Notes: generated from the letters alone by a model not told the origin. Shown: positions 1-9,361, counted from the first letter of the stretch. The stretch is 64,000 nt of DNA from Clavibacter michiganensis (GCA_002150995.1 MDHJ01000001.1:2604001-2668000), one strand, 5' to 3'. Program-made: numbers and translations.

Positions 1-528
1 GTGGATCTCCCGCGCACCGAGGTCGAGCACGAACGGGCCGGCGACGAACGCGGGCTCCGGGACGTCCTCTAGGACGGTGCGGCGGAGGACGGCGCGCACG
101 CGGAGCACCAGCTCGCGCGGGGAGAAGGGCTTCGCCAGGTAGTCGTCGGCTCCGGCGTCGAGGCCGTTGACGCGGTCCTCGCCCTGGCCGAGCGCGGTGA
201 GCATCACGACGGGGACGGGCGACTCGGGGTGCTCCGCGCGGATCCGACGGCACACCTCGAGCCCGTCGAGGCCCGGGAGCATGCGGTCGAGCACGACGAG
301 GTCGGGCATCCGCTCGGTGGCGACGCGCACGGCCTCGAGCCCGTCGGCGACCGTCTCCACGTGGAAGCCGGAGGCCTTGAGGTAGCGGCACACCACCTCG
401 TTGACGGTGGGGTCGTCCTCGACGACGAGGATGCGGCGGCCGCGCAGGGGGTCCGGCCGCGACGGATCGGGCCGAGAGGGGTCGGGGCGGCCGCCATCGG
501 CGCGCGCGGTATCGGATGCGGGGCTCAC
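1..528 (-). CDS. OmpR-family response regulator, C-terminus cut by window edge
   Basis: Receiver half of a DNA-binding response regulator, read on the minus strand from GTG at 528 and running off the window at base 1. The receiver has all key residues: the acidic pair in ILVVEDD (residues 33-39), the phospho-acceptor Asp about residue 81 in LVVLDRMLPG, the Thr in VVMLTA and the Lys in YLAKPFS. The start of the winged-helix domain follows and its remainder lies outside. About 30 Pro/Arg/Asp-rich residues precede the receiver, so the true start could be later than 528. A partner kinase would be expected further downstream on this strand, beyond the window. Its target genes cannot be read here. 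Confidence 0.85.
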   Translation of the reverse strand, partial: MSPASDTARADGGRPDPSRPDPSRPDPLRGRRILVVEDDPTVNEVVCRYLKASGFHVETVADGLEAVRVATERMPDLVVLDRMLPGLDGLEVCRRIRAEHPESPVPVVMLTALGQGEDRVNGLDAGADDYLAKPFSPRELVLRVRAVLRRTVLEDVPEPAFVAGPFVLDLGAREIH

Positions 529-604
529 CCGGCCAGACTATGCGCCGGTCCCTGGGCGCAGCCGGGCCGTGTCCGGCTTGCGAGCGAGCCGTCACCCCTC
601 GCGG

Positions 605-700
605 CGGTGCCGCCTCACGGCCGACGGCGCCCTCCCCCAGCCGCGGACTCGCTCCGGTGCCGCCTCACGGCCGACGGCGCCCTCCCCCAGCCGGGGACTC
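605..700. repeat. 46-bp direct repeat, two copies, 50-bp period
   Basis: Bases 605-650 and 655-700 are the same 46-mer with one mismatch (644 versus 694), separated by 4 bp. They fill the intergenic space between the divergent response regulator and the glycosyltransferase. The second copy ends immediately before the predicted -10 element TAGGCT at 702-707. It may be a tandem operator or a local duplication; nothing in the sequence decides between them. Confidence 0.85.
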
Positions 701-713
701 CTAGGCTCACGGC

Positions 714-1421
714 ATGACGCAAGCGCTCGTGGACGTGGTCCTCCCCTGCCTGGACGAGGAGGAGGCCCTGCCCTGGGTGCTGTCGCGCCTGCCGGAGGGG
801 TACCGCGCCATCGTCGTCGACAACGGCTCGACCGACCGCTCCGCCGAGGTCGCGCGGGAGCACGGCGCGCTCGTGGTGGCCGAGTCCCGCCGCGGGTTCG
901 GCGCCGCCGCGCATGCGGGCCTCGAGGCGGCGACCGCTCCGCTCGTCGCGTTCTGCGACGCCGACGCGTCGATGGACCCGGCCCTCCTCCCCCGCGTCGT
1001 CGATCCCGTGCGACACGGCGAGCGCGACCTCGTGCTCGGTCGCCGCGTGCCCTCGGCGCGCGGCGCGTGGCCGCTGCACGCGCGCATCGCGAACCTGGAG
1101 CTGGCGCGCCGGCTCCGACGGATCACGGGGGTCCCGCTCCACGACCTCGGCCCGATGCGCTGCGGCCGGCGCACCGAGCTGCTCGGCCTCGGCATCCTCG
1201 ACCGGCGCAGCGGCTATCCGCTGGAGATGCTCCTGCGGGCGTCCGCCGCCGGGTGGAGCATCCTGGAGGTGGACATGCCGTACGCACCGCGCGTGGGGCG
1301 GTCCAAGGTCACCGGCACCGTGCGCGGGACCGTCACGGCCGTCCGCGACATGTCGCGCGTGCTGGCCGAGGCGCGCGCCGCGGCCGCGGGAGCAGGCCGC
1401 GCACCGGGAGGATCCGCATGA
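714..1421 (+). CDS. glycosyltransferase family 2
   Basis: A 235-residue GT-A fold glycosyltransferase of the dolichol-phosphate-mannose-synthase type. It opens with VVLPCLDEEEALP, has VDNGSTDRS (residues 35-43) for nucleotide-sugar binding and the metal-binding DAD at 82-84. There is no transmembrane segment, so it is probably cytosolic or peripheral. The ATG is 6 nt after a TAGGCT -10 element, so the transcript is probably leaderless. The stop overlaps the start of the next gene (ATGA), followed by a methyltransferase with the same overlap: a tight three-gene operon likely making or modifying a glycoconjugate. The acceptor is unknown. Confidence 0.85.
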   Translation: MTQALVDVVLPCLDEEEALPWVLSRLPEGYRAIVVDNGSTDRSAEVAREHGALVVAESRRGFGAAAHAGLEAATAPLVAFCDADASMDPALLPRVVDPVRHGERDLVLGRRVPSARGAWPLHARIANLELARRLRRITGVPLHDLGPMRCGRRTELLGLGILDRRSGYPLEMLLRASAAGWSILEVDMPYAPRVGRSKVTGTVRGTVTAVRDMSRVLAEARAAAAGAGRAPGGSA

Positions 1422-2101
1422 CCGCCGTCGTCGTCATCGCCAAGGAGTGCATCCCGGGCCGCGTGAAGACGCGCCTGCACCCGCCGTTCACGCTCGAGGA
1501 GGCGGCCGAGCTCGCCTCCTCGGCCCTCGCCGACACGCTCGCCGCCGTGGACGACGCCGCCCCCGCGCGGCGCGTGCTCCTCTTCGACGGCAGGACGCCG
1601 CCCGAGGAGGCGGCCGGCTACGACGTGATCCCGCAGGTCGCGGGCGACCTCGACGAGCGCCTCGCCGCCATGTTCGACGTGCTCGACGGCCCGGTCCTCC
1701 TCGTCGGGATGGACACGCCCCAGCTGACCGCGGCGCTGCTGCGCCCCGTGCTCGACTCCTGGGCCGACGGCGCGCAGGGCCCCGACGCGTGGTTCGGCCC
1801 GGCGAACGACGGCGGCTTCTGGGCGCTCGGGCTCCGGGACCCGGACGGCGCGCTGGTGCGCGGCGTCCCCATGTCCCGCGACGACACCGGCGCCGTGCAG
1901 CTGTCGCGCCTGATCGACGCCGGGCTCGACGTCGCGATGCTCCCCGAGCTCACGGACGTGGACACGGTCGACGACGCGCGGGAGGCCGCCGCGGCCGCGC
2001 CCGCCCATCGCTTCGCCGCCACGCTCCGAATCCTCATGACCGACGCGGCGACCCGCGCCGGCACCACCGCACCCGCATCACCCCTGGGGGACCCCGCATG
2101 A
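1418..2101 (+). CDS. DUF2064 / TIGR04282 glycosyltransferase-like protein
   Basis: A 227-residue protein of the DUF2064 (TIGR04282) family, related to nucleotidyltransferase-fold GT-A enzymes. The N-terminus VVVIAKECIPGRVKTRLHP is the typical glycine/basic nucleotide-binding opening; GMDTPQL and ANDGGFWALGL follow in the family's order. It starts at ATG 1418, overlapping the upstream GT2 stop by 4 bp, and its own stop overlaps the methyltransferase start by 4 bp. DUF2064 genes often sit beside GT2 genes, as here, but the reaction has not been established to my knowledge. Confidence 0.8.
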   Translation: MTAVVVIAKECIPGRVKTRLHPPFTLEEAAELASSALADTLAAVDDAAPARRVLLFDGRTPPEEAAGYDVIPQVAGDLDERLAAMFDVLDGPVLLVGMDTPQLTAALLRPVLDSWADGAQGPDAWFGPANDGGFWALGLRDPDGALVRGVPMSRDDTGAVQLSRLIDAGLDVAMLPELTDVDTVDDAREAAAAAPAHRFAATLRILMTDAATRAGTTAPASPLGDPA

Positions 2102-2796
2102 GCCTGGCCGTCGACCATCCCGAGGACCGCGCCGACGCGCGCGCCCGGACCTTCGGATCCGGAGGCGGCGAGCCGTACGCCCGCGCCCTGCGGGACTCCG
2201 GGGAGGTCCTGTTCCTCTCCCTCGCGGCCGACGACGACAGCGCCGAGGTCATCGACATCAGCCGCTGGAGCGCGGACGCCGACGACGTCGACATGAGCCT
2301 CCTCGGCGACGCTGCTGGCCCCGTCCTCGACATCGGCTGCGGCCCGGGCCGCATGGTCCGCGCGGCCATGGACGCGGGGCTCGGCGCGCTCGGCATCGAC
2401 GTCTCCCCCACCGTGGTCGAGATGGCGGCGGGCCAGGGCCTCCCGGTCCTGCACCGCTCCGTCTTCGAGCGCCTGCCGCGCGAGGGCGGCTGGGGCACGC
2501 TCCTGCTCCTCGACGGCAACATCGGCATCGGCGGCGACGCGGCCGCGCTCCTCGCCCGCTGCGGCGAGCTGCTCGACGACTCGGGCGCGCTCGTGGTGGA
2601 GACCCACCCGGATCCCGCCCGCGACCGCACCTTCGAGTGCACGGTCGAGGACGGCCAGGGGAACGCGAGCGACCCGTTCCCGTGGGCCCAGGTCGGCCGC
2701 GACGCGGTCGCCCGCATGGCCGCGGACGCGGGCCTCGGCCTCGCTCAGTGCTGGGAGGTCGAGGGCCGGTCCTTCTGCCGCCTCGTGCGCGCGTAG
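2098..2796 (+). CDS. class I SAM-dependent methyltransferase
   Basis: A 232-residue methyltransferase. Motif I is VLDIGCGPGRM (about residues 76-86), followed by an acidic residue at the end of beta-2 (LGIDVSP) and a motif IV-like LLLLDGNIGIGG. It is the third member of the glycosyltransferase operon (ATGA overlap). The substrate is unknown; context suggests a glycan or glycolipid. The 3' end overlaps the convergent membrane-protein gene by 52 bp, so the two may interfere with each other's transcription. Confidence 0.85.
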   Translation: MSLAVDHPEDRADARARTFGSGGGEPYARALRDSGEVLFLSLAADDDSAEVIDISRWSADADDVDMSLLGDAAGPVLDIGCGPGRMVRAAMDAGLGALGIDVSPTVVEMAAGQGLPVLHRSVFERLPREGGWGTLLLLDGNIGIGGDAAALLARCGELLDDSGALVVETHPDPARDRTFECTVEDGQGNASDPFPWAQVGRDAVARMAADAGLGLAQCWEVEGRSFCRLVRA

Positions 2797-3272
2797 AGCG
2801 CCGCGACCACGGCCGTCGCCACCCCGGTGGCGACCCACATGAGCGCGAGGCGGGGCGCGTAGTCGGCGATGAGGATCGTCGGGTTGTCGTTGCCGATCGC
2901 CCGCGCGCGGATCTCCGGCACGACCACGAGGGTCATCACGGCCATGACGACCACGCCGGCCTGCACGATGACGAGCGCGCCCGCGGGCAGCCGACGGCCG
3001 GCCTTCCGCAGCAGGAGGCCGGCGGCGAAGACGACGGGCGACAGGATCGCGTCGTGCACGAGGATCGCGAGCAGCAGGAACACGGCGACGCCGACGACCT
3101 GGTCGGTGCGCTGCGTGTCGAGGAGCGTGAGCACGCCGGCCGCGAGGCCGACCACGCCGATCGCGACGAGCACCGCGCGGGCCGCGAGCATGCCGCGCGG
3201 GCTCCGGGCAGTGGTCCCATCGCGGTCAGCGGGCGCGCCGCGGTCCGCGGGCGTCCGGGGGCTGCCGGTCAT
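2745..3272 (-). CDS. small integral membrane protein downstream of molybdoenzyme
   Basis: A 175-residue protein with about four hydrophobic helices (near residues 30-50, 60-85, 95-115 and 140-160) and basic ends. I do not recognise a family. Its ATG (3272) overlaps the stop of the molybdopterin oxidoreductase by 4 bp, so it is translationally coupled and may help anchor or assemble that enzyme. This role is inferred only from position. The last 52 bp run over the convergent methyltransferase gene. Confidence 0.75.
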   Translation of the reverse strand: MTGSPRTPADRGAPADRDGTTARSPRGMLAARAVLVAIGVVGLAAGVLTLLDTQRTDQVVGVAVFLLLAILVHDAILSPVVFAAGLLLRKAGRRLPAGALVIVQAGVVVMAVMTLVVVPEIRARAIGNDNPTILIADYAPRLALMWVATGVATAVVAALYARTRRQKDRPSTSQH

Positions 3273-4522
3273 CACATCACCTCCAGGGTGGAGAGCCACT
3301 TCGTCTGCAGCACGCCGGGGCGACCGGGTGCGATCATGCGCGCCGGGTAGCCGTGCTGGATGTCGAGGGGCGCGCCGTCGAGCTCCAGCGCCACGAGGGT
3401 GAGCGGGTCGCGGACGTACTCCGGCCCCATCTCGGTGCGCCGGAACCCGCCGCGCTGCTCGAGGCTCGTGACCCGCAGGCGCGCGCCCGGGTCTGCCCCG
3501 ACGGCGTCCATGAGGTCCCGGAGGCGGACGCCCCGCCAGACGGCCGACTGGCTCCAGCCCTCGACGCAGGCGATGGGCAGCGTGGCGGTCACGAGCCCCA
3601 TGCCGCGGAGGTCGTCCATGGTGAACGCGCGCGACATGGACCCGGCGGAGACGGTGAGCGTCCAGGCGGGATCCATCGCGGACTCCGTGACGCCGGCGGC
3701 CTCGGCCGTGCGGTTGACGGGAAGGCCCTGGGGCCCGGTGCCCATGACGCGCGGACCGAAGGCGTTGAACGGGGCGAGGACGCGGAAGGACTGGCCCGCG
3801 GTGAGCCCGACGACCGCGGCCACGGACGCGCCGACCGCCACGAGGAAGCCGCGTCGCGCGACCGGGGCCGGCGTGACGGGGGTGTCGTCGATCCAGGCGA
3901 GCACGCGGCCCGTGACGCCGCGCGCCGGGCGGGCAGCACCTCCGCCGTCGCCGTCACGGCCGACCGCGGGAGCGTCCTCCGGCGCGACGATGGGCGACTC
4001 GTCCGCCTGCCCGCGCCGCCAGTGCCGGGCGATGGCGGGGAGCTTCACCCCGATGTGGATCGCGAGCGACCCCACGACCACGAACGCCAGCGCCCAGTGC
4101 GTCTGCCGGAAGTAGAACGGGAACGGCACCCACTGGAACGTGTTGAGGAGGCCGATCGTCACCTCGAGCAGCGAGGCGCCGACGAAGACGGCGATGGAGG
4201 CGCGCTCGAGGAACGACACCACCCCGGTGACCGGCGGGTACGTCAGCAGCTCGGGGAAGACGATCCAGAGCTTGGCGAGCAGCAGCGGCACGCAGGCGAT
4301 GCCCGCGGTGATGTGGATGCCCTGCGTCACGCGGTAGAGCGACACCGGCGCCGTGGGGAAGCGCATCCACGGGAGCGGCTCCTGCAGGTAGTGGCTGTAG
4401 AGGCCCGTCGCGAAGCAGACGAGGAACGCGAGGCCGAGCAGCCGGCCGATGACGACGGCCATCCGCGTCGTCCGCGCGGGCGACGCGAGCCGCCGCCGCG
4501 CCTCGTGCATCAGCGTCCGCAC
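3272..4522 (-). CDS. membrane-anchored sulfite-oxidase-fold molybdopterin oxidoreductase
   Basis: A 416-residue two-part protein. The first 200 residues hold four to five membrane helices in a cytochrome-b-like arrangement, with His residues in helices (TQGIHITAG, FRQTHWALAF, LAIHIGVKL) that could bind haem. A further hydrophobic segment precedes the sulfite-oxidase-type Moco domain. The conserved Moco-ligand Cys is in PIACVEGWSQSAVW, and the C-terminus has YPARMIAPGRPGV. Start: GTG 4522 lies 5 nt after GGAGG; ATG 4510 in the same frame is the alternative. The substrate is unknown. The molybdate uptake and cofactor genes 2-7 kb away supply its metal centre. Confidence 0.85.
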   Translation of the reverse strand: MRTLMHEARRRLASPARTTRMAVVIGRLLGLAFLVCFATGLYSHYLQEPLPWMRFPTAPVSLYRVTQGIHITAGIACVPLLLAKLWIVFPELLTYPPVTGVVSFLERASIAVFVGASLLEVTIGLLNTFQWVPFPFYFRQTHWALAFVVVGSLAIHIGVKLPAIARHWRRGQADESPIVAPEDAPAVGRDGDGGGAARPARGVTGRVLAWIDDTPVTPAPVARRGFLVAVGASVAAVVGLTAGQSFRVLAPFNAFGPRVMGTGPQGLPVNRTAEAAGVTESAMDPAWTLTVSAGSMSRAFTMDDLRGMGLVTATLPIACVEGWSQSAVWRGVRLRDLMDAVGADPGARLRVTSLEQRGGFRRTEMGPEYVRDPLTLVALELDGAPLDIQHGYPARMIAPGRPGVLQTKWLSTLEVM

Positions 4523-4600
4523 GGGGACCTCCGGGTGTCGCGGGGACGTCGTCCCGGGGCGGACCGGCGGACGCTCGGGCCGCGGCCGACACAATGGGGT

Positions 4601-6061
4601 GTGCGCACCGCCCTCACCGCCTTCGTCCTGCTCGTCATGGCCGCGCTCACCGGATGGTCGGTGGTCGCGTTCGATCTGTTCGGGGAGGCCGACGACGAGG
4701 CGTTCTTCCGCCGCGAGGGTGCCGCGCCGTTCTTCTGGCTCGTCGTCGTGCTCTGGGTGGTGTTCGGAGCCGCCGTCCTCCTGGTGCGGAGACTGCCGGC
4801 CCGATCCGCCGCTGCGCTCATCATCCTCGGATCCGTGGCCGTCGGCGGCGCCGCGATGGCCGGGCCCCCGAACACCAGCACCGACTCCGCGCGCTACGCC
4901 TGGGACGGCATCGTCCAGGGCACGGGCGAGTCGCCCTACCGGTACACGCCCGCCGACCCGGAGCTCCGCGACCTCCGGCCCGCGTGGCTCTTCCCGGACA
5001 CGGTGGCGCGCGCCGACGGTTCCGCCACCTGCGAGGGCACGCGGATCCAGGGCCTCCGCGAGGCCGGCACCGGCGAGCCGATGTGCACCGCCCTCAACCG
5101 CCCGCAGGTCCCCACCATCTACCCGCCCATGGCGGAGCTGTTCTTCGCGGGCGTGCGCGCGGTCGTGCCCGTGAGCGTCGAGTACGGGGCGTTCCAGGCG
5201 GCCGGGCTCCTGATGATGACGGCCGTGACCCTGCTCCTCCTCCGCGCCCTGCGGCGGCGCGGCCTGCCGGTGTGGTGGGCGGCGCTCTGGGCGTGGTGCC
5301 CTCTCGTGGCGAGCGAGGTGGTCACGAACTCGCACGTGGACGCGCTCGGAGCCCTGCTCGCCCTGGCCGCGTCGCTGCTCGTCGCCGGCGGGATGCGGTG
5401 GCGCGGCGGCATCGCGCTCGGCGCCGCCATCGCCACGAAGCTCATCCCGGTGATCGCGGCGCCCGCGCTGCTGCGCCGGCAGCCGTGGAAGGTCATCACC
5501 GCGGCGGTCGTGACCTTCGCGCTCCTGTACGTGCCGTACGTGCTGAGCACGGGGATCGCGGTGCTCGGGTACCTGCCGGGCTACCTGCAGGAGGAGGGCT
5601 ACGAGGCCGGCGGGCGCTTCCCGCTGGTCGAGCTCGTCGTGCCGGGGCGGTTCGGCCTCGTCGCCGTCGCATTGATCCTGGCCGTGACGGCGGCCCTCGT
5701 CTGGTGGCGGACGGACCCGGCGGACCCGTGGCTGGGGCAGGTCGTGATGATCGGCGTCACCCTGCTCGCGGTGAGCCCGCGGTACTCCTGGTACGCGCTG
5801 CTGCTGATCCCGTTCATCGCCATGACGGGCCGCGGCGAGTGGTTCGCGGTGGTGGGCGCGCTCGCGCTCCGGCTGTTCGCGCCGGACCTGTGGGCGTGGC
5901 AGATCACGCTCGCGACCGCGCTCGTGGTCGTCGTGGTCGCGTCGCTCGTGCGCCTCGGGCCGGACGGCCGTCGCCGTCTCGTGCCCGCGCCGCTCCGGCG
6001 ACGACCGGGCGGCGACCGGGTGGCCGTCGAGCGGCCGGGCGCCGGGCCGGGCGCCGGCTGA
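4601..6061 (+). CDS. GT-C fold membrane glycosyltransferase (mannosyltransferase-like, GT87/DUF2029 type)
   Basis: A 486-residue polytopic protein with about ten to twelve membrane helices. It has a long extracytoplasmic loop after the second or third helix (residues about 85-180) with acidic residues, as in polyprenyl-phosphate-sugar-dependent GT-C enzymes; PTIYPPMAELFF resembles the DUF2029/GT87 family. It starts at GTG 4601; the ATG at 4594 is in another frame. Divergent from the molybdoenzyme and convergent with modC, it appears to be a single gene. It probably adds mannose or a related sugar to a cell-envelope glycan. Confidence 0.75.
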   Translation: MRTALTAFVLLVMAALTGWSVVAFDLFGEADDEAFFRREGAAPFFWLVVVLWVVFGAAVLLVRRLPARSAAALIILGSVAVGGAAMAGPPNTSTDSARYAWDGIVQGTGESPYRYTPADPELRDLRPAWLFPDTVARADGSATCEGTRIQGLREAGTGEPMCTALNRPQVPTIYPPMAELFFAGVRAVVPVSVEYGAFQAAGLLMMTAVTLLLLRALRRRGLPVWWAALWAWCPLVASEVVTNSHVDALGALLALAASLLVAGGMRWRGGIALGAAIATKLIPVIAAPALLRRQPWKVITAAVVTFALLYVPYVLSTGIAVLGYLPGYLQEEGYEAGGRFPLVELVVPGRFGLVAVALILAVTAALVWWRTDPADPWLGQVVMIGVTLLAVSPRYSWYALLLIPFIAMTGRGEWFAVVGALALRLFAPDLWAWQITLATALVVVVVASLVRLGPDGRRRLVPAPLRRRPGGDRVAVERPGAGPGAG

Positions 6062-6062
6062 C

Positions 6063-7213
6063 TCAGTCCCCGCGCGGGATGCGGACGACCAGCCGCTCGC
6101 CCGCGACCGGCCGGAGCTCCGCGAACGCCGCCGCGTCGAGCTCCGCGGTGACCTCCACGCCGGGATCGAGGACGAGGCCGTCGCCCGGGGTGGCTGCGCC
6201 CTCGGGACCGTGCGCGTCGAGCCGGAGCGTGACCCGGATCCGCCCGGCCGCGCCCTCGATCCGGCGTACCGTGCCGGAGGCCGTGAGGCGGCGCGGATCG
6301 GCGTCGGCGGGGGCTCCGGCGCCCGCGTCCTCGCGCGCCAGCCGCACGTCGGCGGGCGCCGCGACGAGCACGGCGGGACGACCCTCGCCGTCCCGCCCCT
6401 CGAGGCGGACCATGCCCACGAGCCGCGCCACGTAGGCGGTCGCGGGGCGCGCGGCGACCTCGGCGGGGACGCCCTCCTGCACGAGGCGGCCGCCCTCGAG
6501 CACGTGGATCCGGTCGGCGAGGGCGAGCGCGTCGACGGGATCGTGCGTCACGAGCACGGCGGCGCCGCCGAAGCGCCGCAGCTCGTCGGCGAGGAGGTCG
6601 CGCACGTCGAGCCGCGTGCCCGCGTCGAGCGCCGCCATCGGCTCGTCGAGGAGGAGCAGCGGCGGCTCGAGCACGAGGGCGCGGGCGAGCGCGACCCGCT
6701 GGGACTGGCCGCCGGAGAGGGCCGCGGGCCGGCGGTCGGCGAGGTGCCCGATCCCGAGGCGGTCGAGGAGGGCGCGCGCCCGGTCCTCCGCCTCGGCCCG
6801 GGCGACGCCGTGCGCGCGCGGGCCGAACGCGACGTTCGCGAGCGCCGGGAGGTGCGGGAAGAGCAGGTGGTCGGCGAACACCACGCCGATCCCACGGCGC
6901 TCGACGGGGATCCGGACGGTCCGCTCCCCGCCGTCCCCGTCCCCGCGCGCTCCAGCACGCGGCCGTCGAGGGCGACCCGTCCGGCGTCGAGGGGCACGAG
7001 CCCGGCGAGCGCCCGGAGGAGCGTCGACTTGCCGGCGCCGTTCGGCCCGACGACCGCGGCCGTGGATCCGGCGGGGACGCGCAGCTCGACGTCGAGGCGG
7101 AAGGCGGGGCGCGCGACGACCACGCGCGCGTCGAGACCCGCAGCGGCCAGTCCCGCCGCGGCGGGACTCGGCGCGTCGGGACCCGGCACGTCCGCGGCCG
7201 CTCCCCCGGTCAC
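6063..7213 (-). pseudogene. modC: molybdate ABC transporter ATPase ModC, frameshifted as read
   Basis: The protein is spread over two frames. From GTG 7213: Walker A GPNGAGKST and the first 90 or so residues. From about 6930 down to 6063: VVFADHLLFPHL, signature ALSGGQSQRVALARAL, Walker B LLLLDEP, the His-loop VLVTHDP, then a C-terminal MOP/TOBE region binding molybdate. One base is missing between 6925 and 6955, a stretch with three CCCC runs. Restored, it would be about 383 residues, the usual ModC length, so an assembly error is as likely as a true mutation. The GTG start overlaps the modB stop (GTGA). Family role: energises molybdate import. Confidence 0.85.
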
Positions 7214-8022
7214 GCGTGCACCCCCGACGTCCATCGGTCGCGGAGGCTCACGAGCACGACGACCGACACCGTCAGCAGCACGAGGCTGAGGACGACGGCG
7301 GCGTCCGGATCCGTCTGCAGCGCCAGGTACGCCGACAGCGGGATGGTCTGCGTGACGCCCGGGAAGCTGCCCGCGAAGGTGAGCGTGGCCCCGAACTCGC
7401 CAAGCGCCCGCGCGAAGCAGAGCACGGCCCCGGCCCCGATGCCGGGTGCGACGAGCGGCAGGGTGATGCGGCGGAGCACGGTCCAGCGGCTCGCGCCGAG
7501 GGTCGCGGCGGCGTCCTCGTAGCGGCGGTCGGCGCCGCGCAGCGCCCCCTCCACGGCGAGCACGAGGAACGGCATGGCCACGAACGTCTCCGCGATCACC
7601 ACGGCGGGCGTCGTGAACGGGATGGTGATCCCGGTGAGGGCCTCGAGCGATCCGCCCACGAGGCCGCGGCGACCCAGCAGGAGCAGGAGCGCCACCCCGC
7701 CGATCACGGGCGGCAGCACGAGCGGCACGGTCACGAGCGCGCGCAGCACCCGCTGCACCACGGGCGGGCGGCCCGCCGAGCGCGACAGCACGAACGCGAG
7801 CGGCACACCGAGCAGGAGGCTGAGCGCGGTCGCGGCGAGCGCGCTGCCGAGCGAGAGGCCGAGGGCGCGGGCGACCCCGGGATCCGCGAGCCGCTCCCCG
7901 AGGGTCGCCCACGGCGCGCGCACCACGAGGGCCGCGAGCGGGAGCACGAGGAACGCGAGGGCGGCTCCCGCGGGGATCCAGAGGAGGGCCGGCACGCGGT
8001 CGGCCCGGGCGTCACGGGGCAC
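7210..8022 (-). CDS. modB: molybdate ABC transporter permease ModB
   Basis: A 270-residue permease with about six membrane helices. The ABC-permease EAA loop is present as EDAAATLGASRWTVLRRITLP, which contacts ModC. Also typical are VPLVLPPVIGGVALL and ALGEFGATLTFAGSFPG, the latter characteristic of ModB/CysU permeases. GTG 8022 overlaps modA by 11 bp and the stop overlaps modC by 4 bp, so modABC is one operon. Unlike its two partners this gene is uninterrupted. Confidence 0.9.
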   Translation of the reverse strand: MPRDARADRVPALLWIPAGAALAFLVLPLAALVVRAPWATLGERLADPGVARALGLSLGSALAATALSLLLGVPLAFVLSRSAGRPPVVQRVLRALVTVPLVLPPVIGGVALLLLLGRRGLVGGSLEALTGITIPFTTPAVVIAETFVAMPFLVLAVEGALRGADRRYEDAAATLGASRWTVLRRITLPLVAPGIGAGAVLCFARALGEFGATLTFAGSFPGVTQTIPLSAYLALQTDPDAAVVLSLVLLTVSVVVLVSLRDRWTSGVHA

Positions 8023-8831
8023 GGAACCCCGCGGCCTCGAACACGGCGCGGGCCGCGTCGCCGGCCACGAAGCCGGCGAACGCGGCGGCGGCCTCGGGCG
8101 CCGCGGATCCGGCGAGCGGCGCCACGACGCAGTCGGTCGTCACGTCCTGCCCGTCGGGCAGCGGCACGCCCTGCACCCGGTCGCCCGCGGCCCGCACGTC
8201 GGTCGCGTACACGACCGCCGCGTCCACCTCGCCGAGCTCCACGCGCGTGAGGGCGGCGCGCACGTCCTGCTCGAGCGAGTCGGGACGCGGCGTGACGCCC
8301 GCCTGCCGGAACGCCGTCGCGGCCGCGGCACCGCAGGGCACCTCGGGCGCGCAGAGCGCGAACGTGCGGTCGGGATCGGCGAAGTCGGCGAGGCCCGTGA
8401 CGCGCCCGGGGTCGCCGGGCGGCACCGCGATCTCGAGGGAGTTCCGGGCGAAGACGCGCGGGTCCGCGGCCGTCTCGCCCGCGTCCACCACCGTCTGCAT
8501 GGTGGCGTCGGACGCGGAGGCGAAGACGTCCGCGGCGCGCCCTGCACGATCTGCTGGGCGAGCGTCGAGCTGCCGCCGTACGAGACGGTCACGGTGACGC
8601 CGGGGTGCGTCTCCTCGAACGCACGCACGACGTCGTCCATGCTGCCCGTGAGCGACGCCGCGGCCTGCACCACGAGCGCGCCGGAGAGCGCGTCGGGGCG
8701 GCCGACGCGGATCCGGAGGCGGGCGCGGGGACCGGCCCGCCGGCAGCGCAGCCCGCGGTCGTGCCCGCGACGGCGAGGGCGGCGACGAGCGCGAGGACGC
8801 GGCGACGCCGGATCCGGACCGTCGGCCTCAC
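8012..8831 (-). pseudogene. modA: molybdate-binding lipoprotein ModA, two frameshifts as read
   Basis: Three frames together spell one ModA. GTG 8831 gives a lipoprotein signal with lipobox AGTTAGC. The second frame gives VVQAAASLTGSMDDVVRAF and YGGSSTLAQQIVQGAP. The third gives MQTVVDAGETAADP through RVFARNSLEIAVPPG to the end. The frame is lost at the GGGG of 8695-8698 and again near 8530-8540; adding one base at each restores about 273 residues, the normal ModA size. Two losses in one otherwise conserved gene suggest sequencing error. GTG overlaps the stop of the upstream regulator. Role: captures molybdate outside the membrane for ModBC. Confidence 0.85.
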
Positions 8832-9340
8832 GCCCGGCCGCCCGTCAGGTCGTCGGGCGCGAGCCGCTCGACGCCCACGTTCGTGGCCTTCACGGTCGCC
8901 GCGGCGGGCGCGCCGACCTCGAGCCCCAGCTCGTCGGCGGCCTCGCGGCTGATGAGCGACACCACGCGGAAGGGCCCGGCCTGGATCTCCACCTGCGCCA
9001 TCACGCCGTCGCGCACCACCCGCGTGACGATGCCGGGCAGCCGGTTCCGCGCGGAGGCCAGGGGGCGGCCCGCGCCCGGCGCCGCGAGCGGCCCGTCCGC
9101 GGCGAGCTCGGTGGCCAGGTGCGCGAGCTGCACGCCGTCCACCTGGATCAGCCGCCCCTCGCCCCGCACCAGGTCGAGTCGGCCGGCGTCGGCCCAGCGG
9201 CGGAGGGTGTCGTCGCTCACGCCGAGGAGCGCCGCGGCCTCGCTCACGCGGTACCGGACCGGCTCCCGAGCGCGGGAGGCCGCGACCGGCTCCTCGGCAT
9301 CCGCGGCACGTCGTCGTCCCTGGCTCCTGTCCTGCGTCAT
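8828..9340 (-). CDS. HTH plus molbindin-type regulator (ModE-like)
   Basis: A 170-residue protein with an excisionase/MerR-like helix-turn-helix at about 30-55 (RVSEAAALLGVSDDTLRRW) and a C-terminal molbindin/MOP domain at about 95-165 (ARNRLPGIVTRVVRDGVMAQV; GVERLAPDDL). The pair suggests a molybdate-sensing transcription factor, in the role of ModE but of different architecture. It heads the modABC operon (GTGA overlap). The ATG is 6 nt from a TAGGAT -10 element (9347-9352), so it is probably leaderless. It diverges from moaA, and an inverted repeat between them could be its operator. Confidence 0.8.
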   Translation of the reverse strand: MTQDRSQGRRRAADAEEPVAASRAREPVRYRVSEAAALLGVSDDTLRRWADAGRLDLVRGEGRLIQVDGVQLAHLATELAADGPLAAPGAGRPLASARNRLPGIVTRVVRDGVMAQVEIQAGPFRVVSLISREAADELGLEVGAPAAATVKATNVGVERLAPDDLTGGRA

Positions 9341-9361
9341 GGATCGATCCTAGGCACCGCA

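Noticed and set aside
3353..4600. Long plus-strand frame opposite the molybdoenzyme gene
   Set aside because: It gives Arg/Gly/His-rich sequence without hydrophobic pattern and is the mirror of a well-supported minus-strand gene; only its part after 4601 is real.
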